From a bacterium (lineage in GTDB: Bacteria; Zhuqueibacterota; Zhuqueibacteria; Residuimicrobiales; Oceaniaggregativiventaceae), in contig JAKQNP010000008.1 in assembly GCA_029565675.1 (NCBI GenBank), positions 62,001-126,000 on the forward strand: a DNA stretch of 64,000 nucleotides. The letters run 5' to 3'. This document shows positions 10,378 to 19,524 of this stretch, in pieces. Each line of letters begins with the position of its first letter. Position 1 is the stretch's first letter. Both the position numbers and the translations under genes were made by a program. A model generated the notes under the pieces. The model was not told where the DNA came from and made no database searches. It saw nothing but the letters and a program-made list of their open reading frames with translations.

Positions 10378-12789
10378 ATGGAAAAGAATGAGAAAATTGT
10401 CCCGATTTTAATCGAAGAAGAGATGCGCCATTCGTACATCGATTATTCGATGTCTGTCATTGTTTCACGCGCCTTGCCGGATGTTCGGGATGGGCTAAAG
10501 CCAGTACACCGACGCGTTCTTTACGGTATGTTGGAGCTCGGTCTTCGACCCAATTCAGCCTATAAAAAAAGTGCCCGCATCGTGGGTGAGGTTCTCGGCA
10601 AATATCATCCGCACGGTGATACGGCAGTCTACGATGCCATGGTTCGCATGGTACAGGATTTTTCTTTGCGCTATCCTCTGGTCGATGGCCAGGGCAATTT
10701 CGGCTCGATCGATGGCGACTCGCCGGCGGCCATGCGATATACGGAAGCGAAATTGGCTCAAATTGCGGATGAAGTGCTGCGCGATATCGAAAAGAACACC
10801 GTTCCCTTTGTCCCCAATTTTGATGACACCTTGAAAGAACCTCTGGTTCTTCCCTCGCTTTTGCCGATGCTGGCGGTTAACGGCGCTTCCGGTATTGCGG
10901 TCGGCATGGCAACCAATATCCCGCCACACAATCTCTCCGAGGTCATTGACGCGTTGGCTTTGATTATTGAAAAACCAAACATCGCTCCGGAGAATCTGCT
11001 CGATACAATTAAAGGGCCTGATTTTCCAACCGGCGCAATCATCGTCGGCAATGAAGAGATTGTTGAATACTTTAAATCCGGCAAAGGCAGACTCGAAGTG
11101 CGCGCACGAGTCCATATCGAGGATTTGCGCGGTGGGCGAGAGCGCATCGTGGTCACCGAGATTCCCTACCAGGTCAACAAAACCTCCCTTATCGAGCGTA
11201 TTGCCAGCCTGGCACGCGACAAACAGATCGAAGCCATCAGCGATATCCGCGATGAGTCTGACCGCGAAGGCATGCGCATCTCCATCGAGCTGCGCAAAGA
11301 CGCCAATGTCGAAAAAGTGGTCGAATTTCTTTACAATCACACGCAGATGAAAATGACTTTTGGGGTGAATCTTTTGGCCCTGTCGAATGGCAAACCCAAA
11401 GTCATGAACATCAAAGAGATGCTGGTTGAATTCCTCAATTTTCGCCACGAGGTGGTGTTCAAGCGGCTGACCTTTGATCTGGACAAGGCGGAGAAGCGCG
11501 CCCACATCCTTGAGGGATTAAAAATCGCGCTGGACAATATCGAGGAAATTATCGCTCTCATCCGCAAGTCGCGCTCGGTCGAAACCGCGCGCGCCAACCT
11601 GATGAAACAGTTCAAACTGTCCGAAATTCAAGCTCAGGCGATACTCGATATGCGCTTGCAAAGGCTGACCGGTCTGGAACGCAAAAAAATCGAAGATGAA
11701 TATTTGGAAATCATCAAACTGATCGAGAAATTGCGCTCGTTGTTGGCCAGCAAGTCGCGCCGCCTGCAGTTGATCAAGGAAGAGCTGCTGGAACTCAAAG
11801 CCAAGTACGGCGATACTCGACGAACCCAAATCATCTCCGGCGAACAAAAAAAGAACCTGCAAGAAATACTCAAAGAGGAAGAGGTGCTGGTGTCGATCAG
11901 CCACAAGCAGATGATCCAGCGCTATGCCGCACACGAGCTCGAACGAGCGAACGATCTGCTTAAAACCGGAATCGACAATCAGGATTTTATCATCAAGCTC
12001 TTTAAATCGTCTGTCAGCCACTATGTCCTGAATTTCACCGATACCGGCATTTGCTATATGCTGCGCACCAGCGCCATTCCACTTGCCAACAACGGCAACA
12101 GCACCTCATTGTTTCGCATGCTGACAATCGCCGAGAATGTCAAAATTATCGAACACATCGAAATAGAAAAATTTATTGAAGACCGCTTTATTTTTCTGGT
12201 AACCCAGGAAGGCCTGGTGAAAAAGATTGCTCTTTCCGAATTGGCAAAACGCAAAGAAGTCGGAGCATCCGTCATTTCTTTAAAAGAGAAAGACCACCTG
12301 GTTTCTGCCTTTATCACCGATGGTGAGCGGGAAATCCTGCTCGCCACGCGGGAGGGCAAAGCCATACGTTTCCAGGAGAGCGATGTTCGCGATATGGGAT
12401 TGGCGGCCGGCGGCATTCGCGGCATGACCCTGGAATCGGGTGATGAGATCGTTTCTGCTCTGCCACTCACCCTGAAAAAAGCTTCGACCCTGTTGACCGT
12501 GACCAGCCTGGGTTACGGCAAGCGCTGTCAGCTGGATGAATACAGCCTGATCAAGCGCGGCGGCAAGGGTATCGTCAATACCAAAACGAACGAAAAAGTC
12601 GGTGAGGTTGCCGGCGTGATGGAAGTGAATGAAAAACAAGTTGTGGTTTTGACCACCAAGAAAGGTCGACAAAAACGAGTCAAAATAAAAGACATCAAAA
12701 TCATGGGCCGCGCATCCATGGGCATGGTTGCCGCAAATATTGCCAAAGGAGATCAGGTTATCGACTTGAGCTCATTACCGGTATATTGA
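10378..12789 (+). CDS. gyrA: DNA gyrase subunit A
   Basis: This is the 803-residue DNA cleavage and wrapping subunit. [20 protein letters not shown] and [18 protein letters not shown] mark the winged-helix region, and [10 protein letters not shown] carries the catalytic tyrosine. The C-terminal beta-pinwheel is present, but its GyrA box reads IKRGGKG, with the usual first Gln replaced by Ile. At the position of E. coli Ser83 there is Thr (GDT), while Asp87 is kept. It ends 34 bp from the convergent patatin-like gene. Confidence 0.95.
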   Translation: MEKNEKIVPILIEEEMRHSYIDYSMSVIVSRALPDVRDGLKPVHRRVLYGMLELGLRPNSAYKKSARIVGEVLGKYHPHGDTAVYDAMVRMVQDFSLRYPLVDGQGNFGSIDGDSPAAMRYTEAKLAQIADEVLRDIEKNTVPFVPNFDDTLKEPLVLPSLLPMLAVNGASGIAVGMATNIPPHNLSEVIDALALIIEKPNIAPENLLDTIKGPDFPTGAIIVGNEEIVEYFKSGKGRLEVRARVHIEDLRGGRERIVVTEIPYQVNKTSLIERIASLARDKQIEAISDIRDESDREGMRISIELRKDANVEKVVEFLYNHTQMKMTFGVNLLALSNGKPKVMNIKEMLVEFLNFRHEVVFKRLTFDLDKAEKRAHILEGLKIALDNIEEIIALIRKSRSVETARANLMKQFKLSEIQAQAILDMRLQRLTGLERKKIEDEYLEIIKLIEKLRSLLASKSRRLQLIKEELLELKAKYGDTRRTQIISGEQKKNLQEILKEEEVLVSISHKQMIQRYAAHELERANDLLKTGIDNQDFIIKLFKSSVSHYVLNFTDTGICYMLRTSAIPLANNGNSTSLFRMLTIAENVKIIEHIEIEKFIEDRFIFLVTQEGLVKKIALSELAKRKEVGASVISLKEKDHLVSAFITDGEREILLATREGKAIRFQESDVRDMGLAAGGIRGMTLESGDEIVSALPLTLKKASTLLTVTSLGYGKRCQLDEYSLIKRGGKGIVNTKTNEKVGEVAGVMEVNEKQVVVLTTKKGRQKRVKIKDIKIMGRASMGMVAANIAKGDQVIDLSSLPVY

Positions 12790-12823
12790 TGGCCGCAACC
12801 GATTTCTGCACCAATCGCTCCGG

Positions 12824-15499
12824 TCAGAACCCATAGCCAAACTGCAGATAGAACTGCTCTCTGCCCAAACTGGCCTTACCATAGGCAACGGTGAAAGGGC
12901 CGGCAGGTGTGGCAAAAGAGAGGGCCAGACCTTTACCGCTTATAAAGTCCTTCGGTTTGATATCCACCGATTTTTCCCATACCGCACCAAAATCGAAACG
13001 CGTGCTTAAGTATATATTTACAAATGACTTCCAGGGGAGAAAGTACCGATACTCCAGGCTGGTGACGAAAGCATGACGTCCAACAAAATCATCTTCCCGC
13101 AGACCATAGAATGAATTGATTCCGCCCAACCGAAATTGTTCCGAAAAGGGCAATGTCAGGTCTGATGTTCCCCAAAAGAGCTTTGGTGACACCGTGTTGC
13201 GGCGGCGAAAGGTCCAAAACGAAGACAGTTGGTTTTGCACCTTGAAATAAGAAAGATCGGCGCCGAGAAATTTTCCGGAAGAGACCTCGTAATAGAATTG
13301 GTGAAATTTTCCGCTGCGGGGAAAGGGAACCTGGTCGCGGGCGTCGATGGTCGAAATCAAACCCAGGGTGCTGATATTCATTTTTCCGACATCATAGCCC
13401 GATCCGGAATGGCTTTGCAATTCGATTTTATTGAAACGCATGAATCCGGAGATGGTGCCCAGGCGCTCGATCTGCCGGCCGAGATTCAAATGAATGCCAT
13501 GGGTCTTGCGCCCATACTCGCCTTGAAGATTATGGTTTTGATAATAATGATGCATTGTTTCGGTATAAAGCAGGTCGATTCCACCGGTAAACAGGGTTTG
13601 AAAAATGCGATCTGCGCGCAAAGTGACGCCGGTTTGCAGATCGCGCAACCCGTAAAGCACATTAAACGACAAATCATTCGCCGTTCCCAAAAAGTTGTCG
13701 TCGGAAACTTCCGCAAATACCCGGCCATACCGTTCCAGATTATAGGCCATGCCGAGGCGAAAGGAGGTGGACAACTGTTCCTGCAGGTCGAGGCGAATAT
13801 CCCAACCTGTTTCTGTGGGTATGGGCTTGAGAACAACGGACTGAAATAAACCGGAAGCATAAATGTTGCTGATATTTTCCTTGGCGAGGCCAAGTTGAAA
13901 AACCTGCCCACTTTTTATGGTAAAATCGCGGGAAATCACATAGTCTTTGGTTTTCTTGTTGCCCGAATAGACAATCTGGCCGATTCTGCCCTCATCGATT
14001 TCCACCGTGGCCGTTCCATCTGTCGGCTCAAAAATGACGGTATCAAGTGCAGCCAAAACATAACCGTTTGATTTGTACATTTTGATCACCTCGAGCAGCG
14101 CTTTGCGGCTCGATCCTTGATTGATGTTTTTCTCGAGCAGGGCATTGAAAGGCTGGATCAGAACTGAATCAGCAAAGATGGTGTTGCCGCGAAAGGTGAT
14201 TTTTTTTATCACCGGATGAAAGGTACCGCGGTAGACCAGGACCGTATCCTGTTCCTCTGCCAGGATGGCTGCGCTCACATCCCGATAATTGCCCGTATGG
14301 TAGATCTTATACAGATCTTGTGCGATTTCACATTCACTCAACCGATTTTTCTTGGCAATATGGAGATCCGCGATCGCCTCCTGCGGCACATTTTCCAAGC
14401 GAAAATTGGCAAAATGCCAGATCGCGGCATTGGAGCAGCTCTGCTCCTGGTATTTTTGCAGCGTTGCCTCGAGCTCATCGATGACCAAAGATGTGCGCCG
14501 GTAACCTTCGTCATAAAGAGTCTGAAAGATTTTTTTAGTTGCTTCCATGGAATTCATCTGCAGATCGCTCAGGCTGACAATAAAATCCGCGCCGGCCAGT
14601 TCAGCCTGTTTGATGGGAACCTGCATGATGGTGGTCACTTGATCAGCGACCTCCCAGGGTGCGCGAATCGCTTCTCGTTGCCGCAGAGGAGATGTCGTAT
14701 CGATGGCGATGACCAGGTCGGCTCCCAGCGTTCTGGTTTCAGAGACCGGGATGTTGTCCATCAGGCCGCCATCCACCAGAAGTGACTGGCTATACTCGAC
14801 CGGTGAAATCAAGAGTGGAATCGCGACAGAAGCGCGAATCGCTGTGACCAGATCTCCCGCTGCCATCACCACCTTTTTCCCCTGCAAAAGATCTGTGGCA
14901 ATGATTCTCAACGGAACATGCAGACGGTCAAACTCCTGAGCGTGGTGGGGGGCTCTGAGAATTAAATCGGTGAGCAATTCAGTCAGTTTTTGTCCCGGCG
15001 TATAAGCTTCAGGCAAGGTTGGCGTCAGTCCATCCAGGCGTATCTGCAGAATCGGCTGACGGCCTTTTTCTTTTTGCCCCAGGAAAAGCGAGGAACGTTG
15101 CGGTCGGTCGCGCAGGATATCGCCAAAATCCAATTGGTTCAGCAATTGCCACAGCTCATCGGGTGTATAGCCAGAAGCATACAACCCGCCGATTATCGCG
15201 CCGATGCTGGTCCCGACCATACAATCGATCGGTATGTTTCGATCTTCAAAAGCTTGCAGAGCCGCGATTTGCGCAACACCGCGCAAGCCGCCGCCGCTCA
15301 AAGCCAGCCCAATTCGAGGCCGCTCTACTTTTTGTTGTGGAAGGATGTATAGAGGCGGCCGCTCCCAGCCATCAAGAGGCAAGGCGATTGCGCGAAGGCA
15401 GTCACTTGCCGTCAAAATCTTCGTGCTGGACAACAGAAAAACGAGGGCAAAAATGACAGCTGTGCAGAGTGGATTAATTTCTTTTTTGTTTTTGGCCAA
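12824..15499 (-). CDS. Patatin-like phospholipase with POTRA domains and a BamA-type outer-membrane barrel
   Basis: The TTG at 15499 starts a protein of 891 residues: a signal peptide (AKNKKEINPLCTAVIFALVF), a patatin domain, about two POTRA-like repeats (ITFRGNTIFADSVL; IVYSGNKKTKDYVISRDF), and a C-terminal barrel ending in Phe. Patatin motifs are the oxyanion-hole GGGLRG (about 70), the serine motif GTSIG and VDGG with the catalytic Asp. This is the PlpD/FplA-like plan of self-secreted lipases, but with a longer POTRA region. An in-frame ATG at 15580 lies upstream of the probable transcription start and is rejected. GAGGAG lies about 9 nt before the TTG. Confidence 0.88.
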   Translation of the reverse strand: MAKNKKEINPLCTAVIFALVFLLSSTKILTASDCLRAIALPLDGWERPPLYILPQQKVERPRIGLALSGGGLRGVAQIAALQAFEDRNIPIDCMVGTSIGAIIGGLYASGYTPDELWQLLNQLDFGDILRDRPQRSSLFLGQKEKGRQPILQIRLDGLTPTLPEAYTPGQKLTELLTDLILRAPHHAQEFDRLHVPLRIIATDLLQGKKVVMAAGDLVTAIRASVAIPLLISPVEYSQSLLVDGGLMDNIPVSETRTLGADLVIAIDTTSPLRQREAIRAPWEVADQVTTIMQVPIKQAELAGADFIVSLSDLQMNSMEATKKIFQTLYDEGYRRTSLVIDELEATLQKYQEQSCSNAAIWHFANFRLENVPQEAIADLHIAKKNRLSECEIAQDLYKIYHTGNYRDVSAAILAEEQDTVLVYRGTFHPVIKKITFRGNTIFADSVLIQPFNALLEKNINQGSSRKALLEVIKMYKSNGYVLAALDTVIFEPTDGTATVEIDEGRIGQIVYSGNKKTKDYVISRDFTIKSGQVFQLGLAKENISNIYASGLFQSVVLKPIPTETGWDIRLDLQEQLSTSFRLGMAYNLERYGRVFAEVSDDNFLGTANDLSFNVLYGLRDLQTGVTLRADRIFQTLFTGGIDLLYTETMHHYYQNHNLQGEYGRKTHGIHLNLGRQIERLGTISGFMRFNKIELQSHSGSGYDVGKMNISTLGLISTIDARDQVPFPRSGKFHQFYYEVSSGKFLGADLSYFKVQNQLSSFWTFRRRNTVSPKLFWGTSDLTLPFSEQFRLGGINSFYGLREDDFVGRHAFVTSLEYRYFLPWKSFVNIYLSTRFDFGAVWEKSVDIKPKDFISGKGLALSFATPAGPFTVAYGKASLGREQFYLQFGYGF

Positions 15500-15540
15500 C
15501 CAACATCTCTCCTCTAACCCGCTCCAGGGAGATAAATAAA

Positions 15541-15563
15541 AAGGTGTCCGAATGCGGAACACC
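15541..15563 (-). promoter_or_regulatory. 5'-leader hairpin of the patatin-like gene
   Basis: On the minus strand AGGTGTTCCGC and CGGACACCT form a hairpin followed directly by TTTTTATTT. It begins at the predicted transcription start. It resembles an intrinsic terminator, so it may cause early termination (attenuation), or simply protect the 5' end of the message. Confidence 0.5.
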
Positions 15564-15569
15564 TGCAGC

Positions 15570-15598
15570 AATATATTCATGGTCTTTTATAAATGCAA
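15570..15598 (-). promoter_or_regulatory. Promoter for the patatin-like gene
   Basis: Minus-strand TTGCAT (15593-15598) and TATATT (15570-15575) are separated by 17 bp, predicting a start near 15563. The gap 15500-15837 has no gene; besides this promoter and the leader hairpin it holds the divergent bioY promoter. Confidence 0.55.
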
Positions 15599-15775
15599 GA
15601 AATATTCCCCAGAGTCGGTGTTAACCGAATCATCAAACATTCAATCGCTTATTCTATATGTGGTTGTGAAAAACGCACTTTCCACCTTTTGCGTATCGCA
15701 ATCAGGTTGATTTTCTGCGAGATCCGATTCTGTGCACCGAATAGGGCTATTCATTTTTATGGCGGCAAAAAGCGG

Positions 15776-15804
15776 TTGCTTCAAATGCTGAACTTTTGTA
15801 GTTT
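15776..15804 (+). promoter_or_regulatory. Candidate bioY promoter
   Basis: TTGCTT (15776-15781) and TAGTTT (15799-15804) are 17 bp apart and end 33 bp before the bioY ATG. No clear BirA operator palindrome was recognised nearby. Confidence 0.4.
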
Positions 15805-15837
15805 GCAAAATGAGGCAACCCAATTAAGAGCAAAAGA

Positions 15838-16371
15838 ATGCAGCAGCGTGCCAGATCCTTTATTTTGACGGCGATGTTTGCCACCATGATGGCAGTTTCT
15901 GCTTATCTCCACATCCCACTGCCATGGATACCGCTTACCTTGCAGACGTTTGTCCTGGTCTGTGCCGCCAATTTTTTATCGCCGAATTGGGCGGCGGTCA
16001 GCCAATTGCTCTATTTGCTGCTCGGTCTGACGGGTTTGCCTATCTTTTCCGGCGGCGGCGGTCTGGCGGCCGTGGTTTCACCTTCGTTTGGCTATCTGCT
16101 CTCGTTTCCCTTGATCGCTTGGTTGATCTCGCACAGCCAACATCGCTTTCGTCCCACGTCGTTTGGCGTTCGGTGGACAATCAATTTTTGCGGTCTGATA
16201 TTGACTCTTATTCTTGGCGTGCTGTGGCTCTATTTTATGGCCCCGATCTGGACGGGAAACACGATCTCACCGCAAGGGGCGTGGATTTATGGAGCGGCGA
16301 TTTTTCTTCCCGGCGAGATGATCAAGTCGCTTTTTGCCACCATCGTGATAGACAAATTGCGCGATTTTTGA
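15838..16371 (+). CDS. bioY: Biotin transporter BioY (ECF S component)
   Basis: A 177-residue, very hydrophobic protein with about six membrane segments. It has the BioY opening (ILTAMFATMMAVSAYLHIPL then WIPLTLQTFVLVCAANFL), the central LYLLLGLTGLPIFSGGGGL, and the closing FLPGEMIKSLFATIVIDKL. BioY is the membrane substrate-binding subunit that takes up biotin, usually with a shared ECF energizing module; none is encoded nearby, so one elsewhere or solitary action is likely. A kinase gene follows after 18 bp. Confidence 0.92.
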   Translation: MQQRARSFILTAMFATMMAVSAYLHIPLPWIPLTLQTFVLVCAANFLSPNWAAVSQLLYLLLGLTGLPIFSGGGGLAAVVSPSFGYLLSFPLIAWLISHSQHRFRPTSFGVRWTINFCGLILTLILGVLWLYFMAPIWTGNTISPQGAWIYGAAIFLPGEMIKSLFATIVIDKLRDF

Positions 16372-16389
16372 TACAAAGGAGAACAACCG

Positions 16390-17361
16390 ATGAAGAAATT
16401 CGTAATCGGATTGGACGGCGGCGGAACAAAAACCAAAGGCGTTTTGCTCGACAGCCATGGCGCACTGCTGGCCAGCGCTGAAGGAGAGTCATCCAACATC
16501 CAGGCGGTCGGCGAGGAGCAGTTGGAGCGTGTCTTTTCCGGCCTGATCCATCAATTGAAAGAAACGTCAGGAGTCGAGCCGGGAGAGATCGCCCATTTTT
16601 ATGCCGGATTGGCTGGCGCGGGTCGACCGGCAGATCGCGCACGGATCAGCGCGATCGTGGAAAAGTTGTCCAATGTTCTCCATTATACCATCGATACCGA
16701 TGCGATGGCTGCCCTGGCTGGGGCCTTTCATGGCGGGCCAGGGATCATCATCATTTCCGGAACCGGCGCCATCTGTTTCGGCAAGAAAGAGAATGGCGAA
16801 ATTGTCCGCTGTGGAGGCTGGGGCTATCTGCTGGGAGACGAAGGAAGCGGTTATTATTTGGGCCAGCAAGCCATTATCGCAGCGCTCAAAGATCTCGACG
16901 GACGCGGTCAACCCACCCGTCTGCGACAAAGGATTGTCGACTTTTTTCGACTCGAGCGCATCGAACTGATCATTTCACCGATCTACTCTGGTGAAATCGA
17001 TCGTCCAACGATTGCCAGTCTGGCTCCGATCGTTTTTGCCGAAGCCGAGTCCGATGATCAGGTCGCCCAACAGATTGTGCAAACAGCAGGGCATGAGCTG
17101 GGAAAAATTATTGCGGCAACTGTGAGAGCGATGGGAAAAACCGGTCAACCGGTGCAAGTGGCTTTGATCGGCAGCATCTTCAAACAACGCGATGTGCTTA
17201 TTCCCGCCATGCGCGATCAGGCTCGACAATCAACTGATTTGATCGAGTTTATCGATCCCGAGTTTGAACCAGCGGTCGGAGCAGCCTTGCTCGGCTTGCA
17301 AAAAGAGGGGATTGTTGTCGACGCAAGCTTGATCCGCCAATTGCATCAGAGCATTCATTGA
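16390..17361 (+). CDS. BadF/BadG/BcrA/BcrD-type ATPase, probable N-acetylglucosamine kinase
   Basis: This 323-residue member of the ASKHA sugar-kinase/acetate-kinase fold has phosphate 1 motif GLDGGGTKTKGVLLD at residues 7-21, phosphate 2 GTGAICFG with GGWGYLLGDEGSGYYLG near 145-160, and a C-terminal adenosine-type motif (EPAVGAALLGL). This pattern is that of the N-acetylglucosamine kinase/BadF group. Substrate is inferred; phosphorylating an amino sugar would fit the GlmM-like mutase gene nearby. AAAGGAG precedes the ATG, and the gene likely shares a transcript with bioY. Confidence 0.8.
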   Translation: MKKFVIGLDGGGTKTKGVLLDSHGALLASAEGESSNIQAVGEEQLERVFSGLIHQLKETSGVEPGEIAHFYAGLAGAGRPADRARISAIVEKLSNVLHYTIDTDAMAALAGAFHGGPGIIIISGTGAICFGKKENGEIVRCGGWGYLLGDEGSGYYLGQQAIIAALKDLDGRGQPTRLRQRIVDFFRLERIELIISPIYSGEIDRPTIASLAPIVFAEAESDDQVAQQIVQTAGHELGKIIAATVRAMGKTGQPVQVALIGSIFKQRDVLIPAMRDQARQSTDLIEFIDPEFEPAVGAALLGLQKEGIVVDASLIRQLHQSIH

Positions 17362-17387
17362 GGCAAACGCGCTGCTCGCTTGCCTTG

Positions 17388-18128
17388 TCAAGCATCCTCT
17401 TCTGAACTGATCTTTACTCCAGAACTTGTGCCGATTCGACTGGCGCCGGCCGCGATCATCTGCAAAGCCGCTTGTCGATCTCTGATTCCCCCAGAAGCCT
17501 TGACACCCAGGCACGAACCCACGGTTTGCCGCATTGCATGCACCGCCTCGACCGTTGCTCCTGCGGGGCCGAAGCCGGTCGAGGTTTTGACAAAGCGGGC
17601 GCCGGAATTCCGGGCGATGATGCATCCAGCGACTATTTCTTCGGTTTTCAACAACCCGGTTTCGAGAATAACCTTGACCGGCCAGGGATGTGCCGCCTTG
17701 ACCACCAGTTCAATCTCTTTGGCGACAACCGCATATTCTCTATTCAACAAAGCTCCGACATGAACAACCATATCCACTTCGCGAGCACCGCAATCGACCA
17801 CCCAACTTGCTTCCCGCGCTTTCAGATCCGCCCCGGTGGCTCCCAGCGGAAAGCCGATTACCGAACAGACCGGAATTTGGCTGTCCTGCAGCAGGTTTTG
17901 ACATTCACCAACCCAGACCGGATTGACACAGACCGCGGCAAAACCGTAGGTTTTGGCTTCTCCGCATAGCTTGATCAGATCGTCGCGTCGGGCAGCAGCG
18001 TGCAGGAGGGTGTGATCGATCATCGCGGCCAGTTCCGCCCCTGTCAGGTGCGGTAGAACCAGCTGGTGATCAGGCGATAAGGGGACACAGGCATTCAGTG
18101 CTGCGGCTATTTGTTTTTCCAGGCTCAT
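17388..18128 (-). CDS. deoC: Deoxyribose-phosphate aldolase
   Basis: DeoC converts 2-deoxyribose 5-phosphate into glyceraldehyde 3-phosphate and acetaldehyde, completing deoxynucleoside salvage. The 246-residue protein has MIDHTLLHA, YGFAAVCVNPVWV, SVIGFPLGA, EVDMVVHVG and FVKTSTGFGPAGAT; the Lys of VKTSTGF is the expected Schiff-base residue, and ASGGIR is also present. An extension of about 35 residues precedes the core. It overlaps the upstream mutase gene by 4 nt. Confidence 0.95.
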   Translation of the reverse strand: MSLEKQIAAALNACVPLSPDHQLVLPHLTGAELAAMIDHTLLHAAARRDDLIKLCGEAKTYGFAAVCVNPVWVGECQNLLQDSQIPVCSVIGFPLGATGADLKAREASWVVDCGAREVDMVVHVGALLNREYAVVAKEIELVVKAAHPWPVKVILETGLLKTEEIVAGCIIARNSGARFVKTSTGFGPAGATVEAVHAMRQTVGSCLGVKASGGIRDRQAALQMIAAGASRIGTSSGVKISSEEDA

Positions 18129-19498
18129 TTTGGGGCGCCCATTTCTTGGATTTCTGATTTAAACTTTTGCACCAATTGCTCGGCCGCCTGACGGACAGGC
18201 ATTTCGGCGATGATGCGGATCAGCGGTTCGGTGTTGCTGGCGCGGATATGAACCCAGCCGTTGTCGTAAACCACTTTCAGTCCGTCGGTTCTATCCAATT
18301 TCTCATCCGAATGGCGTTTCTCCAGATTTTTTACCAATTCCTTGGCATTGGTGTCAAAAGAGAGCGGCACTTTATCTTTGATCATGGTATATTGTGGAAG
18401 CTCGCGGTGCAGATGCGACAAAGTGCCGCCATGGTTGACACACGCCTGCAAGAGCAGGGCGATGCCGACCGGTGCATCGCGGCCGAGATGCAGCTCCGGA
18501 TAGATCACACCGCCGTTGCCTTCACCGGCAATTACCGCGCCAACTTGACGGGCACGGCTGGCGACGTGAATTTCACCCACCGGGGTGCGAAAAACCGGTA
18601 CCTGATAGAGATCCGCCAGGTCTTCGATCGCCCGCGTGGTTGAAGCGTTGATCACAACAGGACCGGGAGTCTTTCTCAGGATTACCTGAGCGGCGATGAC
18701 GAGGGTATACTCTTCACCGAGAGGCAAACCGCGATCAGAGACAATCGCCAGGCGATCGACATCGGGGTCAACCGCTATCCCCAGGTCGGCTTGATAGAGC
18801 CGTACTGCTTCGCATAGATCGCCGAGGTTCTCCGGGATCGGTTCCGGGCTGCGCGGAAACAGGCCAGTGGGCTCCTGGTTGAGAAAAATGACCCGGCAGC
18901 CGAGTTTTTCCAGCAACAACGGCAGAATGACGCCGCCAGCGCCGTTGCAGCAATCGGCGACGACGGTGAATTGGCGTCGTCGGATGGCGGGGATATCCAG
19001 CATAGCCAATTTGAGGATGGCGTCCACATGTTCCGCAATCGCATTGGAATAGGGCAAAATCCTACCCATGCGGTCCCAGGTCGCAAAATGAAAGTCGCTG
19101 TTCTTAACCCGCGCGAGCAATCGATCTGCCTGAACGCTGTCGAGAAAGAGTCCGTCTGGTGCAAGCAGTTTGAGGGCGTTCCATTCTTTGGGATTGTGGC
19201 TTGCTGTGATGATGATGCCGCCGGCGTGCTCTTGTTTTTCGGTGAGCAATTCAGTGGTCGGAGTAGGGGCGATGTCGATATCGATGACATCGCATCCCGC
19301 GGCCATCAATCCGGACCAGACCGCGTATTTGACCATATTGCCGGTCACGCGCGAATCTCGGCCGACCACAATCTTGCCCGGCCCATACTCGCTGCCATAG
19401 GCCAGCGCGAAACGCATAACAACCTCAGGAGTCAATCCATCCCCGACAAGCCCCCTGACCCCGGAGACCGAGATCATCAAGTTTTTAAATTCTGCCAT
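18125..19498 (-). CDS. Phosphohexomutase, probable phosphoglucosamine mutase (GlmM-like)
   Basis: A 457-residue alpha-D-phosphohexomutase. The active-site phosphoserine loop ITASHNP is at 98-104, the metal-binding DPDVDRLAI in the middle, the sugar-specificity loop reads GEGNGGVIYP, and the phosphate-binding loop RASNTEPLIRIIAE is near the C-terminus. VSGVRGLVGDGLTPE near the start resembles GlmM and archaeal-type phosphoglucosamine/phosphomannomutases. The GEGNGG loop, where GlmM usually has GEQSGH, favours the latter group, so substrate is uncertain. The ATG at 19498 is chosen because the family core starts there. Confidence 0.88.
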   Translation of the reverse strand: MAEFKNLMISVSGVRGLVGDGLTPEVVMRFALAYGSEYGPGKIVVGRDSRVTGNMVKYAVWSGLMAAGCDVIDIDIAPTPTTELLTEKQEHAGGIIITASHNPKEWNALKLLAPDGLFLDSVQADRLLARVKNSDFHFATWDRMGRILPYSNAIAEHVDAILKLAMLDIPAIRRRQFTVVADCCNGAGGVILPLLLEKLGCRVIFLNQEPTGLFPRSPEPIPENLGDLCEAVRLYQADLGIAVDPDVDRLAIVSDRGLPLGEEYTLVIAAQVILRKTPGPVVINASTTRAIEDLADLYQVPVFRTPVGEIHVASRARQVGAVIAGEGNGGVIYPELHLGRDAPVGIALLLQACVNHGGTLSHLHRELPQYTMIKDKVPLSFDTNAKELVKNLEKRHSDEKLDRTDGLKVVYDNGWVHIRASNTEPLIRIIAEMPVRQAAEQLVQKFKSEIQEMGAPK

Positions 19499-19524
19499 CG
19501 AGATTTCCAGATTTAGATTTTTCT

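Noticed and set aside
15500-15580. N-terminal extension of the patatin-like protein to the ATG at 15580
   Set aside because: It lies inside the predicted -10 and 5' hairpin, and the TTG at 15499 gives a clean signal peptide with a ribosome binding site.
17362-17387. GGCAA...TTGCC stem between the kinase gene and deoC
   Set aside because: Short stem with mismatches and no T-tract.
18971-19516. 181-codon open frame opposite the mutase
   Set aside because: No motif or ribosome binding site; mirror of the GlmM-like gene.
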